Source of the DNA: Pseudofabraea citricarpa
Taxonomy: Eukaryota; Ascomycota; Leotiomycetes; Helotiales; Dermateaceae
Direction of reading: 5' to 3'
DNA length: 64,000 nt
NCBI GenBank assembly: GCA_029641185.1
Contig: JAPWGK010000022.1
Location: forward strand, 310,001-374,000
Within the stretch, counting starts at the first letter, position 1; every line of letters begins with the position of its first letter. Both the position numbers and the translations under genes were made by a program. The notes under the pieces were generated by a model, which worked only from the letters and a program-made list of their open reading frames with translations, did not search any database and was not told the origin of the DNA. This document shows positions 1 through 10,600 of the stretch, in pieces.

Positions 1-292
1 AAGAGAGCCCGACTATATGTCCCGACAAGAGGACTAGCCACTGCAGCTGTGTTTGTTGGGAATATTTTGCTAACTAAATATATAAACCTTACTCCGGGGT
101 GCATAAGACAGGAGGACAGTCACACTAGCTAACCTAGGATCAGATGATCCTCACAGTGTACCCTCCAACTAAATTATGTTCTTACTTTCCTCTCTATCGC
201 AACCATCTGCAATCAACAACAACATTGCAGAGAAAGGCCATCCCCTTTGTCTTGCGTTCTCGCTCTTGTTCCTTACTATCACAACCATCGCA

Positions 293-1104
293 ATGGATCC
301 AAATACCGCAACCTCTTCCGCAAGCTCGGCCCCGCGAAACCACCTGAACTTCTGCTACATCTATCCTACTGGATACGAACGCTTGATGGCAGTGGACGTG
401 CATGATATCAAGAGAGTCAGATATAAGGGCAAGGACTTTTGGTGGATTGTTGACGTGCTTCGCTACATTGGCTTTGCGCGCGACCTCGACAGAAAGAATC
501 GCAGCCGTGTCCTTACCCGACCAGAGATCGATGCCCTTTGGCTACGCACTCTGAAATCAAGATTCTTGGGATGGAACTATGACAACCTAAGACCCACCAA
601 CCCGGGACAGACTGTGGAGCATTTCGCCCAATGCAAGCTCTCTACCGGACTTGGTCAGGTACGTCACTTCCTCTCTTCCTCCCTCAGCTGAGACATGTTC
701 TCTTCAAATCTTGCTACTCTAAGTAGAGGATCCCCATTACTCATAGCTTTGGTTTGGTTTAGCTTGCATTGCTAACTTCTGATCTTGAAAAGCGCACGGC
801 CCCCAATGTCGAAGCTTACTGGGCTCAAAAGAGCGCTGCTCACCCCGGTCTGGACATTAGCGTAAGATGATCTGCATTTCCCTGTATTGGTCTAGACTAC
901 AAGCTAATTCGTTTATAGTGCCCGCCTGATGATACTGATGCAGATCATGGTGGAAACTGTGATTATCCAGATGGATATCTCTCTGATGTGCCAAGCGATC
1001 TTGGTGATTGGGAGGATGGCGATAATGATGATAGGATGGAGATGGAGGAGGAGTTTGCCGAGATGCAGATTGCAGCAGATGATGATGGCATGGATCTTTC
1101 ATAA
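293..1104 (+). CDS. Hypothetical protein, three exons, acidic C-terminus
   Basis: Exons 293-658, 793-861 and 919-1104 join in phase 0 at both junctions (GTACGT...AG and GTAAGA...TAG) to give 206 residues. I do not recognise the family. The N-terminal 120 residues are mixed, with aromatic and basic stretches (around VRYKGKDFWWIVDVLRYIGF). The last 60 residues are strongly acidic and Asp/Glu/Met-rich, ending DDDGMDLS. There is no signal peptide or membrane segment if translation starts at 293. An in-frame ATG at 176 would add 39 residues with a hydrophobic stretch; I prefer 293 because the added part is low-complexity and conservation normally begins near the FCYIYPTGYERL segment. The splice model is inferred from consensus sites and frame closure. 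The function is unknown. Confidence 0.6.
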
Positions 1105-1561
1105 GAGGTTTTAAAACTTGTTAGAAAGGCAGAAAGATGATAGTGGATGATCAGATGCTTGGACAAAGCCAAGCGAGAGAATTACAAGCACACGAGTAGC
1201 ACTTTGACAGAGGATATCACATCACGAATGAAATGAAGGCAAACCAGTTTCGAGATCACATTGCGTTTGATTTTGAACCTGTGAGAAATCTAATGTACAC
1301 AGCTGAGAGCAAATCAAGAACCTGCAGTTCATCTCATCTCATCTCCATCCGTTATGTCCCAGTACTAGCAGCAGAAAAAGACAGACCAGCAAACCGATCG
1401 ATCATCTGCTCGTTCCCAGTAACTCCATACTCCATACTCCATGCTCCATACTCCATGCTCCATGCTCCATGCTCCATGCTCCATGCTCCATGCTCCATGC
1501 TCCATGCTCCATACTCCATACTCCATTGAAACCTATCCGTTGTAGCAAGTTTGGAAGTTTC
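1105..1561. other. Convergent intergenic region with 7-bp minisatellite
   Basis: This 457-bp stretch lies between the 3' ends of two convergent genes. Apart from the tandem CCATRCT repeat annotated separately, I see no open frame or RNA gene here. It should hold both 3' UTRs. Confidence 0.5.
1423..1527. repeat. 7-bp tandem repeat (CCATGCT/CCATACT), about 14 copies
   Basis: Near-perfect tandem units of CCATGCT interspersed with CCATACT run for about 100 bp. The variant unit sits mainly at the two ends of the array, as expected when new copies are added internally. The array is not a telomere repeat (those are TTAGGG-like in these fungi) and lies 35 bp past the stop codon of the minus-strand gene, so it is probably transcribed in that gene's 3' UTR. 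Confidence 0.9.
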
Positions 1562-3329
1562 TCAGTCTTTAGTCTTCTCGATTGAAGCCTCAGCAACCTC
1601 TGGATCAGGGGCTTGCTTCGTGTCAGGATGATGACACCGATTACCCGTAGAAGCATCCTCAGTCGCATTGACATCATCCCACTTGATAACGATTCTGCAC
1701 TTGCCTCGACCCATAGCAGCACGGATCTTGCCCCATCGCCGACTATCCTCGTGTGATTTATGGCCGAACTCCTCCCACCAAGAACCCTTGAATCTGCTTG
1801 GCAACTCATACTTTCCACGGCCGTCCTTCTTGAAAAGGCCCGTCTCTTCATCCCAAGCCTTGGTGCTGTTGAGCCACTTGTACTTGACCTTGATGTACTC
1901 GGCAGACGAATACTTGCCGCACTCCTCGCCTTCCTCGTACGCGGGCATCTTGGTAGCACACAGGAACTCGATGCCATCAGTGAAGTCCTCGTAAGTGCTG
2001 CTGAACTCGAACAGGGGGGTGCCTTGCAGTGAGAAGTTGTAGTCTTGGCGTTGCAGTGTGCGGTCGGCTGGGCGCATGCCACCTGCACTGACTTTCTCGG
2101 CCACCGCGTCGTACACAACTACGTTGGCCAACGGAGCCGCGAAGGTGACAAATGAGTAGTCCGAGTTGTCTGGGTAGTTGGGAGGTCTGCGCTGATCGCG
2201 CTGGCCGAAAGTAACAAGAGGGCGCGTGAGCACGAACCAGATCCAGCGCTCCTTGTCGAGAGCATTGCCGCCTCTGCCATTGGGAACTGCAACGGGACTG
2301 TGGGGTTGACTCGCGCATCAGTATATGGAGATCAGAGGAAATGGGGAAGAAGTGGGGAACTTACATGTCAACCTCGAATACAACAATGTGATCGAGACCG
2401 CTATCCCCATCATAATGGGCGAGGAAGACGTTCTTGAATTCGTCGGTGAGGTCATCTGGGGTGAAGTCGTAGAATGAGATGCTCTTCAACTCGCGCCGAG
2501 TAGCTCCGTACTGTCGATTCTTCTTAAGCAGGTAGTCGCGCAGACCATGGCCAGTCTTTGGATCAACCGTGACCATGTCGAAGTACTTGGAGATAATGGC
2601 ACTGGACTTCGGACCTGGTGAGGGGGATGAGGATGGACCGCTGGCATTGTGCTTTGGACCTCCTGAGGGGGATGAGGATGGACCGCTGGCATTGTGCTTT
2701 GGACCTCCTGTGGGAGTTGAGGATGGGCCGCGAGCATTGGGCTTTGCGCCACCGTCACTGACGTTTGAACCTCCCGAGGGAGATGAGGATGGACCAGCGC
2801 TGAGCTTTGGATCTCCTGAGGGAGATGAGAATGGACTACCGCTGCCACCACTGCCTTCTGGAACAGCATGCTCACGGATAGGCAAGGTAAACGGAATATC
2901 ATTGCTCAAACCGACGGCTGCGTGGAGACGCGTGGAAGCGGCTTGGACGTAGGGCAGGCGGTTCTTCATTGACATGTTTCGAAAGAACCAAGCTTGATCG
3001 TCGCTCAACTCAGTGTCTGGGTTGAAGCTCGTGTCGTGGTACTGAAAGCGACCAGAGTTGACAATCTCGGGCTGGAAGGCAGGGACGCGGATTGGTACCG
3101 CGGGGGTGTCGATCTTGTCCGGGAAGGTCTCCGGCGGGGGGTTGACGAGATCCTTCAAGGCGGGTGGGATCTGAAGAGCCACGGGCGAGCCGGTATCAGC
3201 AGAGAAGGCGTCCGAATAGAATCTGCTTGAAGTTGTCATGGCGCCAGAGGACTCACTGTCGGCAGGATCCTTGGATCGACCCTTGCCTGTCTCTCCCTTG
3301 AGAGAAGCGATCTCCTTTTCGTTCTCCAT
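1562..3329 (-). CDS. Hypothetical protein with 15-residue tandem repeats, two exons
   Basis: Exons 3329-2365 and 2297-1562 join through a 67-nt intron (donor GTAAGT, acceptor CACAG, phase 2) to give 566 residues. The N-terminal 160 residues look like a soluble domain rich in Pro and Asp. Residues of roughly 165-245 are low complexity, with about four imperfect 15-residue repeats of the type GGPKHNASGPSSSPS. A conserved-looking second domain follows, running across the splice junction (GLDHIVVFEVDIPVAVPNGR, then ERWIWFVLTRPLVTFGQRDQ). The C-terminus is charged, with several Trp residues (FKGSWWEEFGHKSHEDSRRW). There is no signal peptide or membrane helix. I do not recognise the family; the two-domain-plus-linker layout is only a description. 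Confidence 0.65.
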
Positions 3330-5018
3330 GCTTGTTGCTGGCGGAGAATGCCAGGAAACTGGGTGTGCGCGAAAAGAGCGCGCGGGCAGTTCTCTACCTT
3401 GAATTAGATGTCAGTTCCGTGAGGCTTGCTTGAGTTGTAGAAGAGAAGGATAGGAACCTGAAGTAGAGAAGAAGAAGCTTCTTGTCGTGCGCTCGCCCAT
3501 TAAGCGAGGGTTCGGATCCCGCCCCATCGTTTTCCCTTCCCCCTTCCCTTGGAAGGGACTCTTCATCTTATACTTATAATTTGGCAATGCCATTGAGCTT
3601 GTTGTTGAAGAAGAGTGGAGAATACAACTTGTTGTTTGAAAAGGAATAGAGAGGGAAAATAAATTACGCGACGGATATCGCGTAATGTCTTCTCCTTAAC
3701 GCTAGGCTAAATTACCCGAGACGGCTGTCTTAAGACAGCGAGGGGATTCACATAAAGCGGCGGCAGATGCCATTGCCTATGCTGAGCTTCTTCAGAACAG
3801 CGAGGGGATTCACAAGGAGTAGCGGGACATAACACTGAGCTTTGTGGGTTACATTGGGATTTCTTGAGACAGCAAGGAGATTCACATAGAGCGGCGGCAG
3901 ATGACACCGAGCATCGCGGTTCATGCTAGGCTTTGCGGTTTATCATAGAAATTTGATCAGTTTCTTGGGGCTCTGAGGTTTACATGGTTGGTCTTGTGGT
4001 TTATGATACAGAGCACTTTGTTTGACATAGTCAATACAGCCTGGAAAGTTTGGGGCGGGACAGATTCATGAAATGAGCCTTTTGTTACTTTCCCATGTGG
4101 ACAAGAGAGATTAAAAGAGCTTTGATAATCTTCTAGCAAAGAGCCTTTGCTCAAAGACTGATGCTTGGAATTTTCTTGGATATCCAGATTGGCTCTAGAC
4201 AAAGTGTCAAAGAGGTTTAGACAGATATTCTATGCCGTAACTTAAAGGACATGGTTTATAATCTATGAATTGGGCTTGAAGACTGAAAAGAGAAGTAAGA
4301 TTCTCTTGCAGCTATACAGAAAGGCACTCTGCATTAATCATCATGTTGAAGAGATAAAGAGAGTGTGACTGCTATTACCTATCTATACATTAATATCGCA
4401 TACAGCTATGAAAGATCTTCTTGCAAGGGTAAGTCATTCAATCATAAGAATTTTATATACAGAGATGAGTATACTTAGTATAGCCACTTCTATTATACTT
4501 CGTCTAGTTTTAATTCTCTATATACAGCAACTTGACTACCGTGTTTCTTTTATCATTGGTAGTTCTATCACATGGACTTTAATATACAATCAACTTATGT
4601 TAAAATACACATCATATACGGCTTCTTACTCGCACATATGATTTAACTCCACAAATAGCTTTCTCTTAATACTCCAGACTATAGCATCGGCTTCCAGCTT
4701 TATACGCTTCATGCGATTCCTCATATAGCACAGGTAAGGGGTATAGAAGAATCGGAAGCGCCCAGACGATTGGGTTGGTACTTAGAAGCAGGTCAGAGAG
4801 CGGCAGGAGCAGGTCAGGCCCACGGGCGGTTGAAGCAGACTGAGTGGGCAGAAGCAGAAAAGCATTGCAAACAGATACATCATATATCTCGAAGAGTAGG
4901 GACTAAATCTCTACTAATGGCATAGAAGAGATAATAATGCTATATTCTAACCCTCTCGCCATCTCTAAATCTCTAACCCACGCTAACTTGCCAACCAACC
5001 AACCAACCAACTAATCAA
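3330..5018. other. Long intergenic region, no convincing gene
   Basis: About 1.7 kb separates the 5' end of the repeat-containing gene from the 3' end of the transporter. It holds three degenerate direct repeats (3736-3886), a moderately AT-rich section at about 4200-4700, and a short CCAA/CTAA run at 4990-5024. The open frames here are short and have no recognisable composition. Confidence 0.5.
3736..3886. repeat. Three spaced direct repeats around CAGCGAGGGGATTCACA
   Basis: The 17-bp core occurs at 3736-3752 and 3798-3814 exactly, and at 3870-3886 with two purine transitions (CAGCAAGGAGATTCACA). Copies 1 and 3 are both followed by a GCGGCGGCAGATG segment. The spacings of 62 and 72 bp suggest an old tandem duplication of about 65 bp that has drifted. 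Confidence 0.7.
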
Positions 5019-6863
5019 CTAACTCTTAACCTCGCCCTCGATATGCACCACACCTGCCCCCACACCCCCAGCCTCAGAGCCATGCAACCCATCCTTCTCG
5101 CCCCTCCACGCCAACGCCTCATCCTGATCAACATAGACCTGCGGCCGAAGCAGCTGCGTAGCGATCTTGTTGCGATGGACAAAGACACCCGGGCGGCTCT
5201 CAAAGAAGCGATCGATATCCTCGAGGCTGCGATTGGCCGTCTCGGGGTAGAAGAAGAAGGTGATGGGGACGAACGAGGCACAGATGACAGCCCAGATGAT
5301 CCAGAAGCGCCAGCCGAGATTGGCGATACCCGAGGGTGTGACTTCAGCGACCATGTAGTCTGTGTTTCGTGTTAGTGATTTGGAGAGAAAGAAAGAAGGG
5401 AAGGAGGAAGAAAGAAAGACAAACTCATGATCCAGTTCGTAGCCATCGCCAGTGAAGCACCCTTCGTCCGCATCTCGAGCGCGTTGATCTCGGTCGGATA
5501 CAACCACGGCACCCCGAGGACGCCCATGCCGAAAGCCGCGAAGAAGACGAAAAAGAACGTCACGGCCACGGCGCCGTAGTTGTAGCTGTTTCCCGGGTCG
5601 GAATCCGTCAGCGCCAGCACGATGGTGATGATGATCCAGCACGTCGAGCACGCAGCGGCTGAAGTCATCATGACTCTGCGTCGGCCGTAGCGCTCGATGA
5701 CGAAATAGGCAAGCACGGCAAAGAGGAGGTAATCCACAGAGCCGGCTGCGGCCAGGATGCGTGCTCTGATGAATGATTAGTTCCTGTTTATTTCTCGAAA
5801 AGGAGAGGCTGCAAACCGGAGTTCTGAGATCTTTAACGCGTGGATAAATACATAGGTCATGTAGTAACTCGTCACGTTGATGCCGCTGATTTGGTTCATC
5901 GCTTGCATCCATGCACCGAGAATCATCCGCCTCAAGACACCAGCTGGCCCTTTGCCTGTGAGGAGTTGTAGCCATGTATAGGTGTTCATGTGTTCGCGAT
6001 CTAGAACGTCCTTGATGATGTTGAACTGCTGCTTGACGGTTGGAGAGTCGACAGTTGCTCCATTACCTTCGAGCGCGGCGATGATCTCGTATGCTTCATC
6101 GTAGCGGCCTTTCCGAATGAGGAGACGAGGAGAATCTGGCAGGAATGGACATAGACACCATATCACAGCAGTGAAAACTATCAAGTCAGTATAATTCGTC
6201 AAAGATTAAAGCTCAACTCACAGATCTGAAAAGCTAGCGGAAACCTCCAGGCAACACTGCCCTTTGCAAACGAAAACCCCAGCGTCAGCCAATTCGAGAT
6301 GGAAAAGCCCGTAATGCAGTTCGCCATCTGGATAATAACCAGTTTCCCACGACTGCGCATCTTTGATGTCTCCGCTTGCCAGACTCCAGCTGTGGCAGTA
6401 TTCATACCAGTACCGAGCCCAGCAACGATTCGGCCAACCATCATTTGTGCGACGCTATAGCTTGCAGTTTGGATGATAGCTCCCAGGGCGATGATTGTAC
6501 TTCCAAGAAGAATCACCCTGGGTCGGCCAAGGATATCTCCTGTCCACTGAGCGAAATTAGCAGAGGCGGTACATTCTGGGACAAGAAACATACGATTGTT
6601 GAGAGAGCGCCGAAGAAACAGCCAAGGTTATAGACGGATGTCATAGTACCTTGTACAGCCGTCGCAGGATACCCCATCGTCCTTAAGAAGTTATCCCCGA
6701 CCAAAACATTTCCAAACACACCCTGCATACGTTAGAATTGTCCCTCTCAAGCGATTGAAAGATATACTTGGTCATAACCATAAAACACCAGCACTGTCGA
6801 AGCAGCAATAGAAATCCACACCGTCAAAGCGTTGCCTGAGCCACCCAGATATTTCCGAGCCAT
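5019..6863 (-). CDS. MFS sugar transporter (SP family), six exons
   Basis: Exons are 6863-6768, 6722-6594, 6546-6222, 6177-5817, 5765-5425 and 5359-5019; frames close at every junction to give 530 residues, the usual size for a 12-helix fungal sugar porter in the plasma membrane. Family marks seen: the GRPR loop after helix 2 (TGDILGRPRVILLGST), PDSPRLL before the central loop, QISGINVTSYYMTYV in helix 7, YGRRRVMM, the LYPTEINALEMRTKGASLA stretch around helix 10, and PETANRSLEDIDRFF near the C-terminus, the counterpart of PETKGRSLEE. The 47-nt second intron removes an open but non-conserved stretch, restoring the helix 2-loop spacing. The substrate (hexose, disaccharide or other) cannot be told. 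The 5' end faces the large AT-rich element, whose boundary is only 255 bp upstream of the start codon. Confidence 0.92.
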
Positions 6864-7109
6864 GATGAATGCAGGAAGAATGAGGAATGCGGAGTAAAGA
6901 GTGGAACCCACCATCACTTTATATCAACCCCGTGGGGAGAAGATAGCCGGCTGCATCTCTCCAGGCCGATTCGTGAACGCGGGGAAGATGAGATGTCAGT
7001 ACAGCACGCCAATCACCGCATGGTCTACAAGCTCAGGACCATAGCACTCGTGATGACTGCAGATCCAAGACGCTGAAATTCCCCAGACTCACATCTTGAT
7101 TAGTCTAGG

Positions 7110-7117
7110 GAAAGTAA
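7110..7117. repeat. Left 8-bp target-site duplication GAAAGTAA
   Basis: GAAAGTAA lies immediately outside the left terminal inverted repeat and is repeated exactly, in direct orientation, immediately outside the right one at 36820-36827. Eight-base duplications are typical of hAT-superfamily transposons. Confidence 0.85.
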
Positions 7118-7140
7118 TAGACTTCGGCATAGGTACCTAT
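7118..7140 (+). repeat. Left terminal inverted repeat, 23 bp
   Basis: The outer 20 bases are TAGACTTCGGCATAGGTACC, followed by TAT. The reverse complement of 36797-36819 is identical over all 23 bases. The next bases diverge (TACC here, AGGT in the partner). CA and TG dinucleotides persist in this terminal part, unlike the interior. Confidence 0.9.
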
Positions 7141-7158
7141 TACCTATTACCCACCCGC

Positions 7159-7247
7159 CCTATAGGGCCCTATAGGTAGGTTTTCTTATTTTGAAAAAAC
7201 CCACAGGTTATTTTTAAAAAAAAAAACCTACCCGCAAAACCTATAGG
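7159..7247. repeat. Left subterminal CCTATAGG palindromes (three copies)
   Basis: The 8-bp palindrome CCTATAGG occurs at 7159-7166, 7169-7176 and 7240-7247. The same word occurs four times at the other end of the element. Clustered short motifs inside TIRs are a known feature of hAT transposase binding regions; that role is inferred here. Confidence 0.7.
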
Positions 7248-7463
7248 TAATCTATATAATTTTAGTAATCCTAAGGAAGATTCTTAAGACTTAATAGAAG
7301 TAATAGAAAAGCGGGTAATAAAACTTTAATTACTATAAGATTATTATAACTAGATATAATAAGTATATATTCTTAGAGTTTTAGTCTTATTACTTAATAG
7401 TTTAGAATATCTCTAATACTTATTTAATAATAATAATAGAAAACTACTAGTCTTAGGTAATCC

Positions 7464-7660
7464 TAGTATAATAGTAGTTCTAGTATCTAACTAATTAATT
7501 AACTAACGTACGTGTTATTATTATAATACTACCTAATAATCAAGCCGCGTTCGGCTTATATATATATTTTAAGAGTAAATTCCTTTTTCTTTCTTAGAGA
7601 TAAATTATATTATAATATTATAATATTCTACTTATAATTACCCTTATATTTTTTATCTTT
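7464..7660 (+). repeat. 5' LTR of the Gypsy-type element (approximate ends)
   Basis: Matches 14435-14640 along most of its length, for example ACGTGTTATTATTATAATA and a segment ending TTTTAAGAGTAAATT in both. Differences are almost all C-to-T or G-to-A. Similarity fades after about position 7650. Confidence 0.7.
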
Positions 7661-10600
7661 TTATCCCTTAGGAGAATAACCTGTTATAATTATATAAACT
7701 TAATACGAAATTAATTCGAAACTAAAATAATATCTTAAAATAAAATTAATAGCTTAGTTATCTAATCTTAAGCTATTACTTGCTTTTAATTAATTAATCT
7801 AGGTAATAAAAAGAAAAAGAAATAAAACTAAAGTAATAATAATTTTACCTTAGTTTTATTTACTAGTAATAATAAAAATAAGAAGACTATAAAATTAATA
7901 TAATAAATTAACGCTACTAAGGCGAATATAAAACGGAAGCGTAAAGCCTTTATTATAATTAAAGTAAAGAAAGAAGCTATAGAAAGAAGGATAAAAAAAC
8001 TATAATATTTAAAAGAAAAGTAATAATACTTAGATACTAAGCTTAAGAGATTACTTAATAATATAAATAAGAGAAAAAGTCTCCTAATAAGAGAGATACT
8101 AGTATTTATTTAACCTTAGAGTAATAATACTTATAAAAGAATACTTAATAATATTAATAAAAAGGAGAAAAAGAAATACTTACGAAAGTATAATAAGAGA
8201 TTATTAATTAAGCTTTAAGATCTTCTTACTTATAAAAGTAAAAGCTTCTAGAAAATATAATCCTTTATAAGTATTATAAAACTTCGGTTTAGGATTAATA
8301 ATAATAATCGATTTATTAATAATATAATATAAATTAGTTATTATATAATAATATTTATAAAAGCCTTAGTAGTAAAATAAAAACGACTTAATTAATATAT
8401 AAGTATTAAGACGCTCGATTAAGAAAGCTTTAAGAAATAAATATTCGATTTTATATAAGATAAAAGTAATTATACTTTTAATACTACTAATAAATATAAG
8501 CGAGCCTAATAGAAATCTAAATAATCTATTAACGAATTTACTAGTTACTTTAATAGTTTAGAATTAAAATTAGCTATTATTAATAATTATAATAAAAAGA
8601 ATATATTTTATAATAAGTTAATACTAGAACTTAAAATAAGTATAATTATATATAATAAAACGCCTTAAACTTATATTAGACTTATATAATTAGTAACTTA
8701 GATTAAGAATACTTAAAAACTTTCTTTAGGATAATCTAATAATAAACCGCTTAGTTATAATTATTTTAGTAGAAACCCGTATAAGAATCGAATTAACTAA
8801 AATTATATAAGATAAAATAACTAATATAATAATAATAATAAGAGGGTAATACTTGCTTATAAGATAAATAATATATTTATTACTAGTATTAACTTAAGGA
8901 TTTACTAGAATTATAATAAGATTAGATATTTAGCTTAAGCTTATATAAAGCTAAAAAGAAACTTAATAATAAGATATTATAAGTACGATTAAAAAGATTA
9001 TATTTAACTTAATTACCTAAAATAATCGAGCTAAGGAAAAAATTAAGTCTTAGGAGTAATATAATATTACTTTATATAAGCTTAATATAATATCTAATAT
9101 ACTAAAGATTAATTATTCTTATTTAGATTACTAATATTAATAGAAACTAGAGGACGAAATAAGCTCTTATTAATAATAAAACTAAGGCGAATTATATATA
9201 ATAAAGCTTTATTATTAAATATAAATAAATACTAATAAATAATAAAAATAAAAAGCTAGCTATTATTAATAGTTAGGAAATTTAAACTTATAATAACTAT
9301 AAGATTAATATTAGTATTACTAATAATAAAAATAATATAATTATATACTAGTAATATTTTATAGCTTATAATTTTAATCTTTTTAAAGTTAATATTATTC
9401 TAGGATATTTATAGTTAATTATAATAAACCTATAAATTAATTAGACTAAAAGAACTTAGTTATACTAAAAGCTAAGTATTATTTAGATTATTATTACCTT
9501 AAAATTTACTAAATTCTTATAATAAGAGATACTTATAAGTTATCTTATAATAATACTAGTATTTTATTATAAAAGGATTAAGGCGCTTATATAAGTATAA
9601 CTACTTATAATACCCCCGGCTTATAATAAGTATAATAATATTTTTAATAATATAATTACCTTTATACTCTTATAATATTACCTTATAAAATATAAGATTA
9701 ACCTAATAAAAGATAAAAAGCTATTATAAGAGCTTATTTATATACTTTTAGAACTAAAACTTATAATATTATAAGAGTACCTTAATATTATTATAACTTA
9801 AGGTTAGATTTAATATTTGATTAACTTAGTAGAAGCCTTAATTATATTTATTCCTAAAAAGGATAAAAGACTTTAACTTTATATAAATTATAAAAAGCTA
9901 AATTAAGTAACTATTAAAAATCGTATTCTTTTACTATTAATTAAGAAAACCCTTAATAGGTTATATTATACGAAATTATTTATAAAACTCGATCTAAAAG
10001 ATATATACTACTAGATTTAGATATAATCTAGAGATAAGTAAAAAATAATCTTTTAAACTTAATATAAGTATTTCAAATATACGATTATATTATTTAAATT
10101 ATTAAACGTACCTATTATATTCTAGGTATATATTAACTAAGTTCTCTTAGAGCTAGTTAATATAATATATATAATTTACCTTAATAATATCTTAATCTTT
10201 TTAGAAAACCTAAATTAATATAAATTTATAATAAAAAAAGTCTTAGATTACTTATAAACCTATTAATTTTATATTAACCTTAAAAAATATAAATTTAATA
10301 CTAATAATATAAAATTCCTAGGTTATATTATAAATACCTATAAAATTATTATAAATCCGAAGTATATTAAAATAATTAAAGAATAACCTACTTCTTATAA
10401 TATTAAAAATATATAAGTATTTTTAGGGTTTATTAATTTCTACTAGTATTTTATTATAATATATTTAAGGGTAACCTAAGAGTTATTTAATCTCTTAAAA
10501 AAGTTAATAAAGCCTTTTAAAATAATAATTTAAGTATATTAGGCTTTTAAAATTCTTAAAACTAAATTCCTAGTAACCTTAATACTAAGATATTTTAATT

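Noticed and set aside
176..292. Longer start for the first gene
   Set aside because: The extra 39 residues are low-complexity and begin with a hydrophobic stretch unrelated to the rest; ATG 293 is simpler.
1423..1527. Telomere repeat
   Set aside because: The unit CCATGCT is unrelated to TTAGGG-type fungal telomere repeats and lies between two genes.
3481..3530. tRNA-like stretch (stem-loop CTCGC-CCATTAA-GCGAG followed by GGGTTCGGATCCC)
   Set aside because: It has a plausible T-arm but no D-arm, no variable loop, no U33 in the anticodon-like loop and no matching 5' acceptor strand.
4408..4641. 77-residue hydrophobic open frame
   Set aside because: AT-rich, Ile/Leu/Tyr composition expected by chance; no splice partner or family resemblance.
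6547..6593. Open frame through the second transporter intron
   Set aside because: Removing 47 nt restores the family's helix 2-GRPR loop spacing, and GTATGT/CTAAT/CAG signals are present.
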